Below are positions 24,560-37,200 of a DNA stretch of 64,000 bases, piece by piece. The stretch is from Bradyrhizobium sp. Ec3.3 (lineage in GTDB: Bacteria; Pseudomonadota; Alphaproteobacteria; Rhizobiales; Xanthobacteraceae). Where the stretch lies: the NCBI RefSeq assembly GCF_000472925.1, contig NZ_KI421477.1, forward strand, positions 26,408 through 90,407. The letters are read 5' to 3'. The stretch's first letter is position 1; the number at the start of each line of letters is the position of its first letter. Made by a program: the position numbers and the translations under genes. The notes under the pieces were generated by a model that did no database searches, had not been told where the DNA came from, and worked only from the letters and a program-made list of their open reading frames with translations.

Positions 24560-25431
24560 AGGGCGCCTGGCACGCTGGCGTGCTCGTTCAGCCAGCGCGC
24601 GGATTTGCGGAGACCACCGAACGGGAACAAATGGAAGCCGATGATCTGCGAGGTCGCGGACTTCGGTGCGGCCTCGAGCCCGCGCACCACCTCGTCTGGC
24701 CCCGTCTCGGTGAGCAGCCGGCCATAGCGGCCGATCTTATTGCGCACGGCGCGGATCGAATTGCCGACGCCGCAGCGGAGTGCGAATTTCATCAGCGTGG
24801 CCGGACTCGCAGGACCCGCGAAGCCGATCACCACGGGAAGATCGATGGCTGCGATGCGAAGCTCGCCGAGCCAGTTAAGGATCGGCGCGACCTCGAAGCA
24901 GAACTGCGTGACGATGTCGACGGCAACTTGCCGCTCCCTGCCCCAGTCGCGCGATGCGGCGAGCGACTTCATCGTCTGCGCCGTATCGAGATAGGGATGT
25001 CCCTCAGGATGGCCGGCGACGCTGACGCGCGAGAAGCCGTGCGCCTCGATCAGGCCGCTTGCGGCGACATCGCGGCTCGACTTGAACGGCCCTTTGGCGA
25101 TGGCGAGGTCGCCGGCAATCAGGAGGATGCGGTGGACGTCGGCCTCGCCGCGTAGCCGGCGGAAGAAATCGTCCAGCGCTTCGCGCGAGGTGATCTCGCG
25201 CGCCGCGATGTGCGGGACGGGGTTGAAGCCGGCGCGGCGCAGCGCGGCGGCAGTCTCGACATTGTGCTGGTAGTGGTCGCCCGGCAGGAAGGTGATGCTG
25301 ACATCGATGTCGGGCGAAAAATGCTCGTGCAGCTCGTCGAGCTGATGCCCGCGCGAGGAGATTTCCACCGACGCCTTCGGCAGAAGTGCAGCGAGATCGC
25401 CGGAGAGAGACTGTTCGAGCGTCATCGTCAT
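24547..25431 (-). CDS. Methylenetetrahydrofolate reductase-like protein (MetF family)
   Basis: 294 residues, close to bacterial MetF (about 296). The TIM-barrel has an N-terminal VEISSRG in place of the usual FEFFPPR (the catalytic Glu is kept), GFNPVPHIAAREITSRE, LLIAGDLAIAKGPFKSS with the conserved Asp that contacts flavin, and GHPEGHPYLD. MetF reduces 5,10-methylene-THF to 5-methyl-THF using FAD. The loss of FFPP and the distinct C-terminus suggest a paralogue, perhaps used in a C1 catabolic route, rather than the housekeeping enzyme. The SAM methyltransferase gene ends 16 bases upstream on the same strand, so they form an operon. Confidence 0.85.
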   Translation of the reverse strand: MTMTLEQSLSGDLAALLPKASVEISSRGHQLDELHEHFSPDIDVSITFLPGDHYQHNVETAAALRRAGFNPVPHIAAREITSREALDDFFRRLRGEADVHRILLIAGDLAIAKGPFKSSRDVAASGLIEAHGFSRVSVAGHPEGHPYLDTAQTMKSLAASRDWGRERQVAVDIVTQFCFEVAPILNWLGELRIAAIDLPVVIGFAGPASPATLMKFALRCGVGNSIRAVRNKIGRYGRLLTETGPDEVVRGLEAAPKSATSQIIGFHLFPFGGLRKSARWLNEHASVPGALQNR

Positions 25432-25447
25432 CGCGCGCTCCGATCGT

Positions 25448-26860
25448 TTACGCCGGCGCCCGGCGACGCGAGATCACATAGGTCTCGTCGTTGAACCAGA
25501 GCCCGCCGTGTTTTCTCACCACGCGATCGGTCGCCTCGAGATAGCGGCCGTCACGCACGACCTCGGACAGCCTGTCGTCCTCGATCTGCGCGACATAGAT
25601 CGCAGCGTTCCAGGCCGCGAACAGTGTCGAGGTGCCGATCGGGCCGGAGACTTCATCGGGCAGCGTGTGCATGCGGTAGCGGAAGATCGCGCGCGCATCC
25701 GACGACGCATTGAAATTGTAGTGCCGCGCCGCCGAGCCGAGCTCGCGCTTGACCTCGCGCAGGATCGCATAACGGTCGGTGCCAAAGGGATCATCGCCGG
25801 GCCAGACCTGGTCGATGATCTCCATGCCGGGATCGCGGCCATGGGAATGGATGCCGATCAGACGACCGCCGGGACGCAAGGACCGCACCAGCGGCGTCAC
25901 CACCTTCGAGGCCTTGAATTCGACGCTGGCGCGCGCCCGGTAGGGCTGTGAGGCGATAACGAGATCGTAGTCGGCCATCACGCGGCCGGGCCGCGGCATG
26001 ATCGGATCGAGCAGGAAGGAATGGTCTTCGCGCCTGAGCGTCAGGATCACCGGCCGCATATAGACGGGATTGCCGGTCTTCTGGCTGATGCCGGCGCGCC
26101 AGTTCTCGGCGAGGAACGGCTCGAGCTCGCCGATCTGCTCGGCAAAGCCATGCGCGGTGTTGCCCGCGAGTGCGACGTCCTTCCACAGGAGGCCTTGCGC
26201 CGCGGTCGCCGAGCGCGGCGTCAGCCAGGGCGCTTCGCCGTAATAGAGGTTGGTCACGACCAGCACGGTTGCGGGATGCTCGAACAGGCGGTCGGCCATC
26301 TTCTCCAGCATCATGCGGACGTCTTCGTAGGAGATCTCCTTGGCCACGACATAAAGGGGCATTGCGGGGAAGCGCGCATGCAGCGCACGCATCACCCGCG
26401 ACAGCACGGTGCCGTCACCGGAGCCGGCGTCGAACAGCCTGAGCGCCGGCGGCGACGGCTGGAGATTGGAGATCTCCAGCGAGATGCGGTTGGCGACCTC
26501 GGTCTTCTCGCTGCAGGTCGAGACGAACAGGAGATATTTTTGCCGGTTGTCGAAGAAGCGGAAGCCGGGCGGCGCGGCCTCGACCACGGGCGCCACGCCA
26601 TTGGCCGCCTTCAGCGCGACGGTCGCGGGGCTGCCTGATGGCTCCGGCCGGTGCTCGCTGAGATAGGCGCGCACCTTGTCGAGCGTGCCTGTCGTGATCC
26701 TGGCACCGTCGCGCAGGCGGGATACCAGCTTGCCGTCATTGACGACGAGCCGGCCGAAGGTCGATTCCGCCGTTCGGGTCGCACGGCAATAGTCCCGGAT
26801 CTCGCCCAGGATCTGCTCCGCCGTGGCGGCCCCCCTGCCCGCCTGTTCCTCCATCCGCAT
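25448..26860 (-). CDS. SAM-dependent methyltransferase with N-terminal HTH-like domain
   Basis: 470 residues. The first 70 form a compact helical unit (ILGEIRDYCRATRTAESTFG, then VVNDGKLVSRLRDG and TLDKVRAYL) that looks like small helix-turn-helix proteins common in Rhizobiales. After a linker, a class I methyltransferase fold has the SAM-binding LFDAGSGDGTVLSRV near residue 155 and later strands including VRSLRPGGRLIGIHSHG. The ATG at 26860 follows GGGAGAGACCAGCC. It shares an operon with the MetF-like gene. The substrate is unknown; the DNA-binding-like N-domain suggests regulation or a nucleic-acid target, but this is inference. Confidence 0.8.
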   Translation of the reverse strand: MRMEEQAGRGAATAEQILGEIRDYCRATRTAESTFGRLVVNDGKLVSRLRDGARITTGTLDKVRAYLSEHRPEPSGSPATVALKAANGVAPVVEAAPPGFRFFDNRQKYLLFVSTCSEKTEVANRISLEISNLQPSPPALRLFDAGSGDGTVLSRVMRALHARFPAMPLYVVAKEISYEDVRMMLEKMADRLFEHPATVLVVTNLYYGEAPWLTPRSATAAQGLLWKDVALAGNTAHGFAEQIGELEPFLAENWRAGISQKTGNPVYMRPVILTLRREDHSFLLDPIMPRPGRVMADYDLVIASQPYRARASVEFKASKVVTPLVRSLRPGGRLIGIHSHGRDPGMEIIDQVWPGDDPFGTDRYAILREVKRELGSAARHYNFNASSDARAIFRYRMHTLPDEVSGPIGTSTLFAAWNAAIYVAQIEDDRLSEVVRDGRYLEATDRVVRKHGGLWFNDETYVISRRRAPA

Positions 26861-26973
26861 GGCTGGTCTCTCCCGCGGTTTCCCTTGCCTCTAATCAAGG
26901 AACGCTGGGGGAGTTCGTCAACCACAAACCGAGTGGGCAGGAATTGTGGGCGTGTGCCCACAGGGGGATTAAA

Positions 26974-30090
<3,117 letters not shown>

Positions 30091-30147
30091 TACAGGTCAG
30101 TTTTTCGCTGTGCGCTAACGGCAGTTTTGATGGCGCATGATCATGCG

Positions 30148-31389
30148 CTAGCTGCCCGAGGCCGCGCGATCGATGAACAGGCTGCCCTTGGTTACAATCT
30201 GCTCGCCCGGTTTCAGATTGCTTGTGACTTCGACGAGGTCGCCGTTGACGAGGCCGATCTTGATCTGGCGCAGCTCGACCGACTTGTCCTCGCGCGCGAC
30301 CCAGATGCGGACCTGGTCGCCCTCATAAATCAGGGCCTGCTTCGGCACCGCAGGCGCCGCGCGATCGCCGGCCGAATAGATCGTCACGTTGGCGAACATC
30401 TCCGGCTTCAGCAGATTTTCCTTGTTGTCGATGGTGGCGCGGACCAGAAGACGGCGGGTGTTGGGATCGATCGCGGCGGCGACGTAATTGATCTTGGCGG
30501 TGAAGGGACGGCCCGGCAGTGCCATCACATTCACGGTAATGTCCTGCCCGACACAGACGGCGGCGGCATCGCTCTCGCGCACGAACGCCGTGAGCCACAC
30601 GGTCGAGAGATCGCCGATCACGAACACCGGATCGCTGGCGCCGGCGCTGACATACTGCCCGGGGCCGATCTTGCGCTGCACGACCGTGCCCGAGATCGGC
30701 GCGTAGATCGTGATCTCCGGATTGATGCTGCCCTTGTCCTGAAACGCCTTGATCGATTCGTCGGTGAAGCCGAGGATGCGCAGCTTGTTGCGGGCGGCTT
30801 CCAGCGCCGTCACCGATGAGCGCATGTCGTTCTGCGCCTGCACCTGCGTCGCTTCCGCCTGCTGATAATCCTTCAGCGGAACGGCGTGGCCTTCATAGAG
30901 ATCCTTGGCGCGCTTGAACTGGATGTCGGCGAGCTCGAGCGCCGATTTTGCCTTGTTCTGCGAGGTGATCGCCGTGATGAAATCGTTCTGGGCCTGCACG
31001 GTGTCGGCGGCCTCGATCAGGAATAGCGGCTGGCCCTGCTTGACGCTCTCGCCGGGCTTCACGAGCAGCTTGGTGACCCGCCCGGCATAGGGCGAGAACA
31101 CCGGCGTCGAACGGTCCTCGTCGACCGCGACCTTGCCCTCGGTGACATATTCGGCGCGGAAGGCCTTCTGGTTCACCGGCTCGATCGACAGCGTTGCCCA
31201 TTCGGACGGCGTCGGCGTGAAGTTCTGCGCGTTCTTGCGCGACTGGCTGGAGACTTCCGAGTGGTTCTTTTCCTTGCCCCCCGCGTAGAGGTAAGCGGCG
31301 CCGCCAGCGGCGAGCATCAGTAAAACTACGGACGCGATCAGCCGTTGCTTTGTAAATACCTGCAATTGCTTGGTATTTTTGACTAACAT
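30148..31389 (-). CDS. RND periplasmic adaptor (membrane fusion protein, CusB/CzcB-like)
   Basis: 413 residues. An N-terminal membrane anchor (about 17-36) is followed by a beta-barrel/lipoyl region (GRVTKLLVKPGESVKQGQPL), a coiled-coil hairpin (about 135-205), the second lipoyl half (IYAPISGTVVQRKIGPGQYV) and membrane-proximal domains. It links the inner-membrane RND pump encoded next to an outer-membrane channel. The ATG at 31389 begins the operon. No His-rich metal-binding N-terminus of the CzcB kind is present. No regulator or channel gene is adjacent; the nearest TolC-family gene is at 15960. Confidence 0.92.
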   Translation of the reverse strand: MLVKNTKQLQVFTKQRLIASVVLLMLAAGGAAYLYAGGKEKNHSEVSSQSRKNAQNFTPTPSEWATLSIEPVNQKAFRAEYVTEGKVAVDEDRSTPVFSPYAGRVTKLLVKPGESVKQGQPLFLIEAADTVQAQNDFITAITSQNKAKSALELADIQFKRAKDLYEGHAVPLKDYQQAEATQVQAQNDMRSSVTALEAARNKLRILGFTDESIKAFQDKGSINPEITIYAPISGTVVQRKIGPGQYVSAGASDPVFVIGDLSTVWLTAFVRESDAAAVCVGQDITVNVMALPGRPFTAKINYVAAAIDPNTRRLLVRATIDNKENLLKPEMFANVTIYSAGDRAAPAVPKQALIYEGDQVRIWVAREDKSVELRQIKIGLVNGDLVEVTSNLKPGEQIVTKGSLFIDRAASGS

Positions 31390-31544
31390 GGGCCCCGGTC
31401 ATTCTCGCGATGATTTCAGCAAGATACCTGCCTCATCGGTCGCGCTAATAGTGCCGATTTGCGATTTCAGACAACCTAAAAAACGCGGGTCGCCTTTCGG
31501 TTTGCGTTAAAATTTTGCCACGTCAGTTCTATGTCAGCTTCGTG

Positions 31545-32951
31545 TCAGCTAAGGCTCGGCCATTCCGGCGGGTGGCTGCCGAGCGGCATTGCCGGGCGCA
31601 GCCAATCGGCCGGGGTTTTCGACAGCATCGCCGAATGGCTGACCGCTTTCAACGTTCCGAAACCGGATGGCATGGTCTTGATGAACGCAGGATGTATGGC
31701 CGCCCCCGTAAGATCCGGGGTCTTCAGGCCGTCCGCGAGTCGGCCGAGATTCCACAACCAGCGCCCGGTTTGCGCCAGCGACACGCGCACGTGCCAGCTA
31801 CCGCCCTCGCGGGCCTGACGTGCCTTCGCCATCATCGCGCCGAAGGCCATCAGATAGCCGGTGGCGTGGTCGAGCATCTGCGCGGGCAATTCCTTCGGTC
31901 CTTCGACCTCCGCGGCCTGCCCCTCTGCGTGGTTGAAGCCGGTTGCGGTCTGCGCCAGCGAGTCGAAGCCGCGCCTCTCCGCCCAGGGACCGGCATGGCC
32001 GTAGGCCGACAGCGTGACATAGACGATGCCGGGATTGATGCGCGCGGCATCTTCCGGCGCGAAGCCGAGGGTGGCGAGTGATCGTGGACGATAGCCCTGC
32101 GAAAAGATGTCGGCCTCCGCGAGCAGCGCGCGCAGCTGCTTGCGCCCCGCATCGCTCTTGAGCTCGATGAAGGTCGTGAGCTTGCCGCGTCCGGTGTCGA
32201 TGGTGAGCCAGGGAATGGCGGGAAGCTCGGGGCCGGACACCAGCAGCACATCCGCGCCGTGGACGGCAAGCGTACGGCCCGCAACGGGGCCCGCGATGAC
32301 TCGGGACAGATCGAGCACGCGCAGTCCAGCGAGCGGACGATCGCCTTTGGGCCAAGGCTTCGGCGATGCCTCGCCGATTTTCTCGATCGAGACGAGCGGC
32401 AGCTCGGCCAGCGCGCGCGCCTGCGGTAGCGCCATCCATTCGTCATAAGAGCGCATCAAGGCAACGACGCCGCCCGCCGCATGAGCCGCGGTTTCGAAGT
32501 CCTCACCTTTCCATTGCATCAGCGCGGCCTGCACCTTTTCGCGCTCAGCCTCGCAACCGAGCACCTTGCAGACGGCGTCGCGATGGTGCGGGAAATTGGT
32601 GTGGCAGCGGACAAAGCGGCCGTCACCGGCCTTGTAGATTCCTGCGATCGCGTCCCATGCCGGTGGCGGCGGCTTGTCGTCGACACGCAAGTAACGTTCG
32701 GAGCGGCATTCGACGACGGCATGGCGCATGTCCACAATGACATCCTGCGCTTCGCCCGCGCGCAACTTCCATATCTCAGCGGCAGCGAGTCCCGCCGCAG
32801 CAACGCTGGCCTGCGCCGCAGCGGCGACCCGGAATGAGGACGGGATTTGCGGCTCCTCGCCGCTCAGCCGCACGCGCTCGACCACAGCGGCCTCGCCGCC
32901 GGCGGAGGTCCAGATGTCCTTCAGGATGTCGGCGGGGCTTTGCATGGCCAT
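31545..32951 (-). CDS. CoA transferase, CaiB/BaiF family (class III)
   Basis: 468 residues with the interlocked-ring class III fold. Visible segments: DRPLAGLRVLDLSRVIAGPV (CoA-site region, about 205-225), ADIFSQGYRPRSLATLGF, YVTLSAYGHAGPWAERRGFD, and LPAQMLDHATGYLMAFGAMM, where the Asp of LDHATG is the expected acyl-CoA-forming catalytic residue. It moves CoA between organic acids. The N-terminal 200 residues are a diverged copy of the same fold (AEIWKLRAGEAQDVIVDMRH), so it resembles a fused or duplicated member. It runs opposite to the small membrane protein at 33002. Confidence 0.9.
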   Translation of the reverse strand: MAMQSPADILKDIWTSAGGEAAVVERVRLSGEEPQIPSSFRVAAAAQASVAAAGLAAAEIWKLRAGEAQDVIVDMRHAVVECRSERYLRVDDKPPPPAWDAIAGIYKAGDGRFVRCHTNFPHHRDAVCKVLGCEAEREKVQAALMQWKGEDFETAAHAAGGVVALMRSYDEWMALPQARALAELPLVSIEKIGEASPKPWPKGDRPLAGLRVLDLSRVIAGPVAGRTLAVHGADVLLVSGPELPAIPWLTIDTGRGKLTTFIELKSDAGRKQLRALLAEADIFSQGYRPRSLATLGFAPEDAARINPGIVYVTLSAYGHAGPWAERRGFDSLAQTATGFNHAEGQAAEVEGPKELPAQMLDHATGYLMAFGAMMAKARQAREGGSWHVRVSLAQTGRWLWNLGRLADGLKTPDLTGAAIHPAFIKTMPSGFGTLKAVSHSAMLSKTPADWLRPAMPLGSHPPEWPSLS

Positions 32952-33001
32952 TGCTCTCCCGATAATTTCGGCAACATCGCATTAGCACGGAAAGGACTGC
33001 A

Positions 33002-33289
33002 ATGGCTGCCATCGATCCCCTCACCGCGGGTGCCGTGTTGCTCGCCACCGCCGCCACCGATGCGGTCTACGTCATGTTCACCTCCGCCGTGGTCGCGCGC
33101 AAGCGCGTGCCGGCGGCGACCTGGAGCGCGATCTGGTACCTGCTCTCCTCCTACGCCGTGATCAGCTACACCGAGAACGCCACCTACGTCGTCTTCGCCG
33201 CGATCGGCTCCTGGGTCGGCGCCTTCGCGTCGCTCACCTTTCTGCATCGCCCGCCCGGCGGCCCGCCCGTGGGCGCGGCGCCGGAGTGA
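33002..33289 (+). CDS. Small three-helix membrane protein
   Basis: 95 residues with three hydrophobic helices (about 8-30, 40-57 and 62-82) and a Gly/Pro-rich end. Distinct motifs are TDAVYVMFTSAVVARKRVPA and SYTENATYVVFAAIGSWVGA. The ATG at 33002 follows AAAGGACTGCA, a good ribosome site, which supports it being real. I cannot name the family. It is divergent from the CoA transferase with 50 bp between starts and is followed by a palindromic repeat. Confidence 0.75.
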   Translation: MAAIDPLTAGAVLLATAATDAVYVMFTSAVVARKRVPAATWSAIWYLLSSYAVISYTENATYVVFAAIGSWVGAFASLTFLHRPPGGPPVGAAPE

Positions 33290-33311
33290 CGGTCGAAACC
33301 CATTCGGAAAT

Positions 33312-33407
33312 CGTAGGGTGGGCAAAGCGAAGCGTGCCCACCGCTTTTTATAGATATGAATTGAAAAATGGTGGGCACGGCGCTCAGGCCCCATTGCCCA
33401 CCTACGG
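33312..33407. repeat. Interspersed palindromic repeat, GTAGGGTGGGCAAAGC type
   Basis: Starts GTAGGGTGGGCAAAGCG with complement AGCGTGCCCACC, then an AT-rich spacer and a second half TGGTGGGCACGG/GCCCACCTACGG. The outer ends (CGTAGGGTGGGC and GCCCACCTACG) are also complementary, so the whole unit can fold as a cruciform. Related in layout to the element at 4251-4351. It lies between convergent genes. Confidence 0.8.
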
Positions 33408-33410
33408 CGG

Positions 33411-34118
33411 CTAAGACTGTGACCGTGGCAACGCAGACGCGCGCTCGCGTCGTCTGCGGATCAGCCAACTCGCCCATGTCATGAGCCAGTTCGGCGCGTT
33501 CAGGTAGCGCAATGTTTCGACCTCGCCTTCCTGACGTCGCCGTTGAAAGCTCTGGTCGGAGTAAAACTCATGATCGCCGGCAGACCATTCCAATGTACGC
33601 ACAATTTCATCCCGCAAGAACTTGCTGTTAGGCGTCTTCGTAAGGAAGTTGAGCTCGCGCCGGAGACAGATCGCTTCGATCTGAGCGCGCCTTCCTTCGA
33701 GATACTGGATGCCCCATCCCTCGAGTCGAGCATGAGTCGCTTCATGTACGATGGTGGAAGCGAGCTGCTCAAGGGTCATTGTGTCCTTGAGAACATAACG
33801 TTCATCGAGTACGCAAGCGTTCAACGACCGATCGTAGTGCGCTTGAGCGCTGGGGAGCAGGTGCACCCATATTCGATCGAGGTGGCGGATGATGCGGGAA
33901 TAGTTGAGCGCGTCATGGCGCTTGATAATCTGCAGGGCCTCTTCCACGCGGCGCCGCGCCGGGTAGGGCTTGCTCTCGGTCGTCCCAACCCAAAGCCGCT
34001 CGATTGTGATAGCTTTGGACAACCAGACGCCCAGCTTGTCGACGCGGGAGGGTTTTCGGTCCGGCGTTGCGGCGACGGCGAGGCCGCGCGATCGTTGAGG
34101 CGATTTGAGTTGCTGCAA
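33411..34118 (-). CDS. Hypothetical protein with HExxH metalloprotease-like motif
   Basis: About 235 residues, starting at TTG 34118 because a stop codon lies two codons upstream and no earlier start exists. The central part has TIVHEATHARLEGWG (HEATH, an HExxH zinc motif) followed after about 20 residues by RRAQIEAICLRRE, whose Glu could be the third zinc ligand. The N-terminal third is basic and helical; a weak hydrophobic stretch with basic flanks (WLMTWASWLIRRRRERA) ends the protein, perhaps a membrane-association segment. The base composition is less GC-rich than its neighbours, hinting at acquisition. It lies alone between a repeat and dnaE2. I do not recognise a family. Confidence 0.7.
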   Translation of the reverse strand: MQQLKSPQRSRGLAVAATPDRKPSRVDKLGVWLSKAITIERLWVGTTESKPYPARRRVEEALQIIKRHDALNYSRIIRHLDRIWVHLLPSAQAHYDRSLNACVLDERYVLKDTMTLEQLASTIVHEATHARLEGWGIQYLEGRRAQIEAICLRRELNFLTKTPNSKFLRDEIVRTLEWSAGDHEFYSDQSFQRRRQEGEVETLRYLNAPNWLMTWASWLIRRRRERASALPRSQS

Positions 34119-34257
34119 ACATCACCCCATCATGTCCAAATCGCGCTCCGCGAACGATATATAGGCGTATCTTGCTTTCAGCTTGCTTAGAGGCTTAATT
34201 CAAATCGTATCGATCGTCGGGTGGGATTGGCCGATTGCTGCGATGGTTGATGACGCC

Positions 34258-37200
34258 TCAATGAAAATCCCGCGACGGCGGCAAAATCCTCACATCGCGG
34301 GGGTGGCGGATTTTCTGCGCGGGCGCATCAAGGTGGTCGCGGCGGTCGTCGTTGAGGGGCTCGATCAAGGCGGCGCCCGCTGGCACCGGGTGCTTGCGGC
34401 TTAACGCATCATTGGCGAGCCCGACCAGATCGTGCGAGCGGTCGACCATCCGCTGGGCGATGAGATGCGTCACCTTTTCGGGGCTGCTCTGGATATAGCC
34501 CTCGACCAGGATGAGGCGCGCGCCCATCACCTCCTTGCGGTATTGCTCCATGATCTTGGGCCACACCACGACATTGGCGATGCCGGTTTCGTCCTCCAGC
34601 GTCATGAACACGACGCCGCTGGCGCTGCCCGGCCGCTGCCGGACCAGCACCACGCCGGCACAGCGAACGCGGCGCCGCTCGTTCTCATGACTGACGTCCT
34701 TGCAGGCGATGACGCGCTCGCGCGTGAACATCTCGCGCAGGAACTCCATCGGGTGGCCCTTCAGCGACAGGCGGATGGTCTGGTAGTCGGCGACGACCTG
34801 CTCCGGACGCGGCATCACCGGCAGCGGTTTTGCGTGCTCGTCCGGCTGCTCGCGCGCGGTGGCCGCCTCGAACAGCGGCAGCGGCACGTCGTCGGGCAGG
34901 CGCCGCACCTGCCACAGCGCCTCGCGGCGGTCGAGCCCGAGCGAGCGGAAGGCGTCGGCATCCGCCAGCAGGATCAGCGCGCGCTTGGGCAGACCGGTGT
35001 CGCGGGCGAAGTCTTCGAGCGAGGTGAAGGGCCGGCGGTTGCGCGCGGCGACGATGCGGTCGGCCCAGTCTTGAACTCTCTCCACGTTGTCATTCCGGGG
35101 CACGCGGAGCGTGAACCCGGAATCTCGAGATTCCGGGTCTGGTGCTAACGCACCATCCCGGAATGACGGTGTTGTGGGCGCGCCCCCATTGCGCACTTGC
35201 GCAATGTGGAATGACAGCTGAGAGTGTTTCAGCCTCTCCTCATCCTCATCAAGCCAATGGAAGCCGTCGATCTGGCGGAAGCCCAAGCGCACGGCGCAAT
35301 ATTTGCCGTCGGTGTTCTCCAGCGTGTTCTGCGCGAAGCTAAAGGACACGTCGATCTCGCGCACCTCGACGCCGTTCTTGCGGGCGTCGCCGACGATCTG
35401 TGCCGGGGCATAAAAGCCCATCGGCTGCGAGTTCAACAGCGCGCAGCAGAACGCGTCGGGGTGATAATGCTTCAGCCAGGACGAGATGTAGACGAGCTGG
35501 GCGAAGCTCGCGGCATGGCTCTCCGGAAAGCCGTAGGAGCCAAAGCCCTTGATCTGGTCGAAACAGCTCCGGGCGAAGTCGGGGTCGTAGCCGCGCGCGA
35601 CCATGTTGCCGATCAGCTTGTCCTCGTACTTGCCGATGGTGCCGACATTGCGGAAGGTTGCCATCGAGCGGCGCAGGCCGTTGGCTTCCTCGGAGGTGAA
35701 TTTTGCCGCCTCGATCGCGATCCGCATCGCCTGCTCCTGGAACAGGGGCACGCCCATCGTCTTGTGCAGCACCTTGTAGAGCTCATCCTTGTCGCCATGC
35801 TCCGGTGACGGAGATGGATAGCTCACTTTTTCCTGGCCGTTCCGCCGCCGCAGGTAAGGATGCACCATGTCGCCCTGGATCGGCCCCGGGCGCACGATCG
35901 CGACCTCGATGACGAGATCGTAGAAGGTCCGCGGCTTCAGGCGCGGCAGCATATTCATCTGCGCGCGACTCTCGACCTGGAATACGCCGAGCGATTCTCC
36001 GAGGCACAGCATGTCGTAAACCTTGGGATCGTCCTGCGGGACGCTCGCCAAAACCCACCGCTGACCTTTGTGCTGGTCGATCAAGTCAAAACTCTTGCGG
36101 ATGCAGGTCAGCATGCCCAGCGCCAGCACGTCGACCTTCATCATGTTGAGCGCGTCGACGTCGTCCTTGTCCCATTCGATGAAGGTGCGGTCGTCCATCG
36201 CGGCATTGCCGATCGGCACATAGGTGTCGAGACGGTCTTGCGTGAGCACATAGCCGCCGACATGCTGCGAGAGATGGCGCGGGAATTCGATCAACTCGGT
36301 CGCAAGCTCGACCGCGAGGCTGATCATGGGATTGTTGGGATCAAGCCCGGCCTGCTTGACCTGCATGTCGTTGAGGCCCTTGCCCCAGCTCCCCCATACC
36401 GTGTCGGCGAGCGCCGCCGTGACGTCCTCCGTCAGGCCCAGCGCCTTGCCGACATCGCGGATGGCGCTGCGTGGACGGTAGTGGATGACGGTCGCGATGA
36501 TCGCGGCGCGATGGCGGCCGTAGCGGCGATAGACATATTGCATCACCTCCTCGCGCCGCGAATGTTCGAAATCGACGTCGATATCAGGCGGCTCCAGCCG
36601 TTCCTTGGAGATGAAGCGCTCGAACAACAGATCGACCTTGGTCGGATCGACCGAGGTGATGCCGAGCACGTAACACACGGCCGAATTCGCCGCCGAGCCG
36701 CGGCCCTGGCACAAAATGTTCTGGCTGCGCGCATAGTGGACAATGTCGTGCACGGTGAGAAAATAATGCGCGTATTTCAGCTCGGCGATCAGCACGAGCT
36801 CCTTGTGCAGGGTGGCGCGGAGCTTGTCGTCGATCTTGCCGCCGAAATAAGTCTGCACGCCGGCCCAGGTCAGGTCCTCCAGATGCCCTTGCGCGGTCTT
36901 GCCCGGCGGCACCGGCTCGTCCGGATATTGGTATTTGAGCTGGTCGAGCGAGAAGTCGATTGCGCCTGCAAAGCGCATGGTTTCTGCGATCGCCGCAGGG
37001 AAATCGCGGAACAGCCGCGCCATTTCTCGGGGTGTTTTCAAAAACCGTTCGGCATTGGCCTCAAGCTTCCTCCCGATCGCCTCGATCGTGGTCTTTTCCC
37101 GGATGCAGGTCAGCACGTCCTGCAAGGGGCGGCGCGCGGGATGGTGATAGAGCACCTCGTTGGTCGCGAGCAGCGGCACTTTTGCCTTCACTGCGAGATC

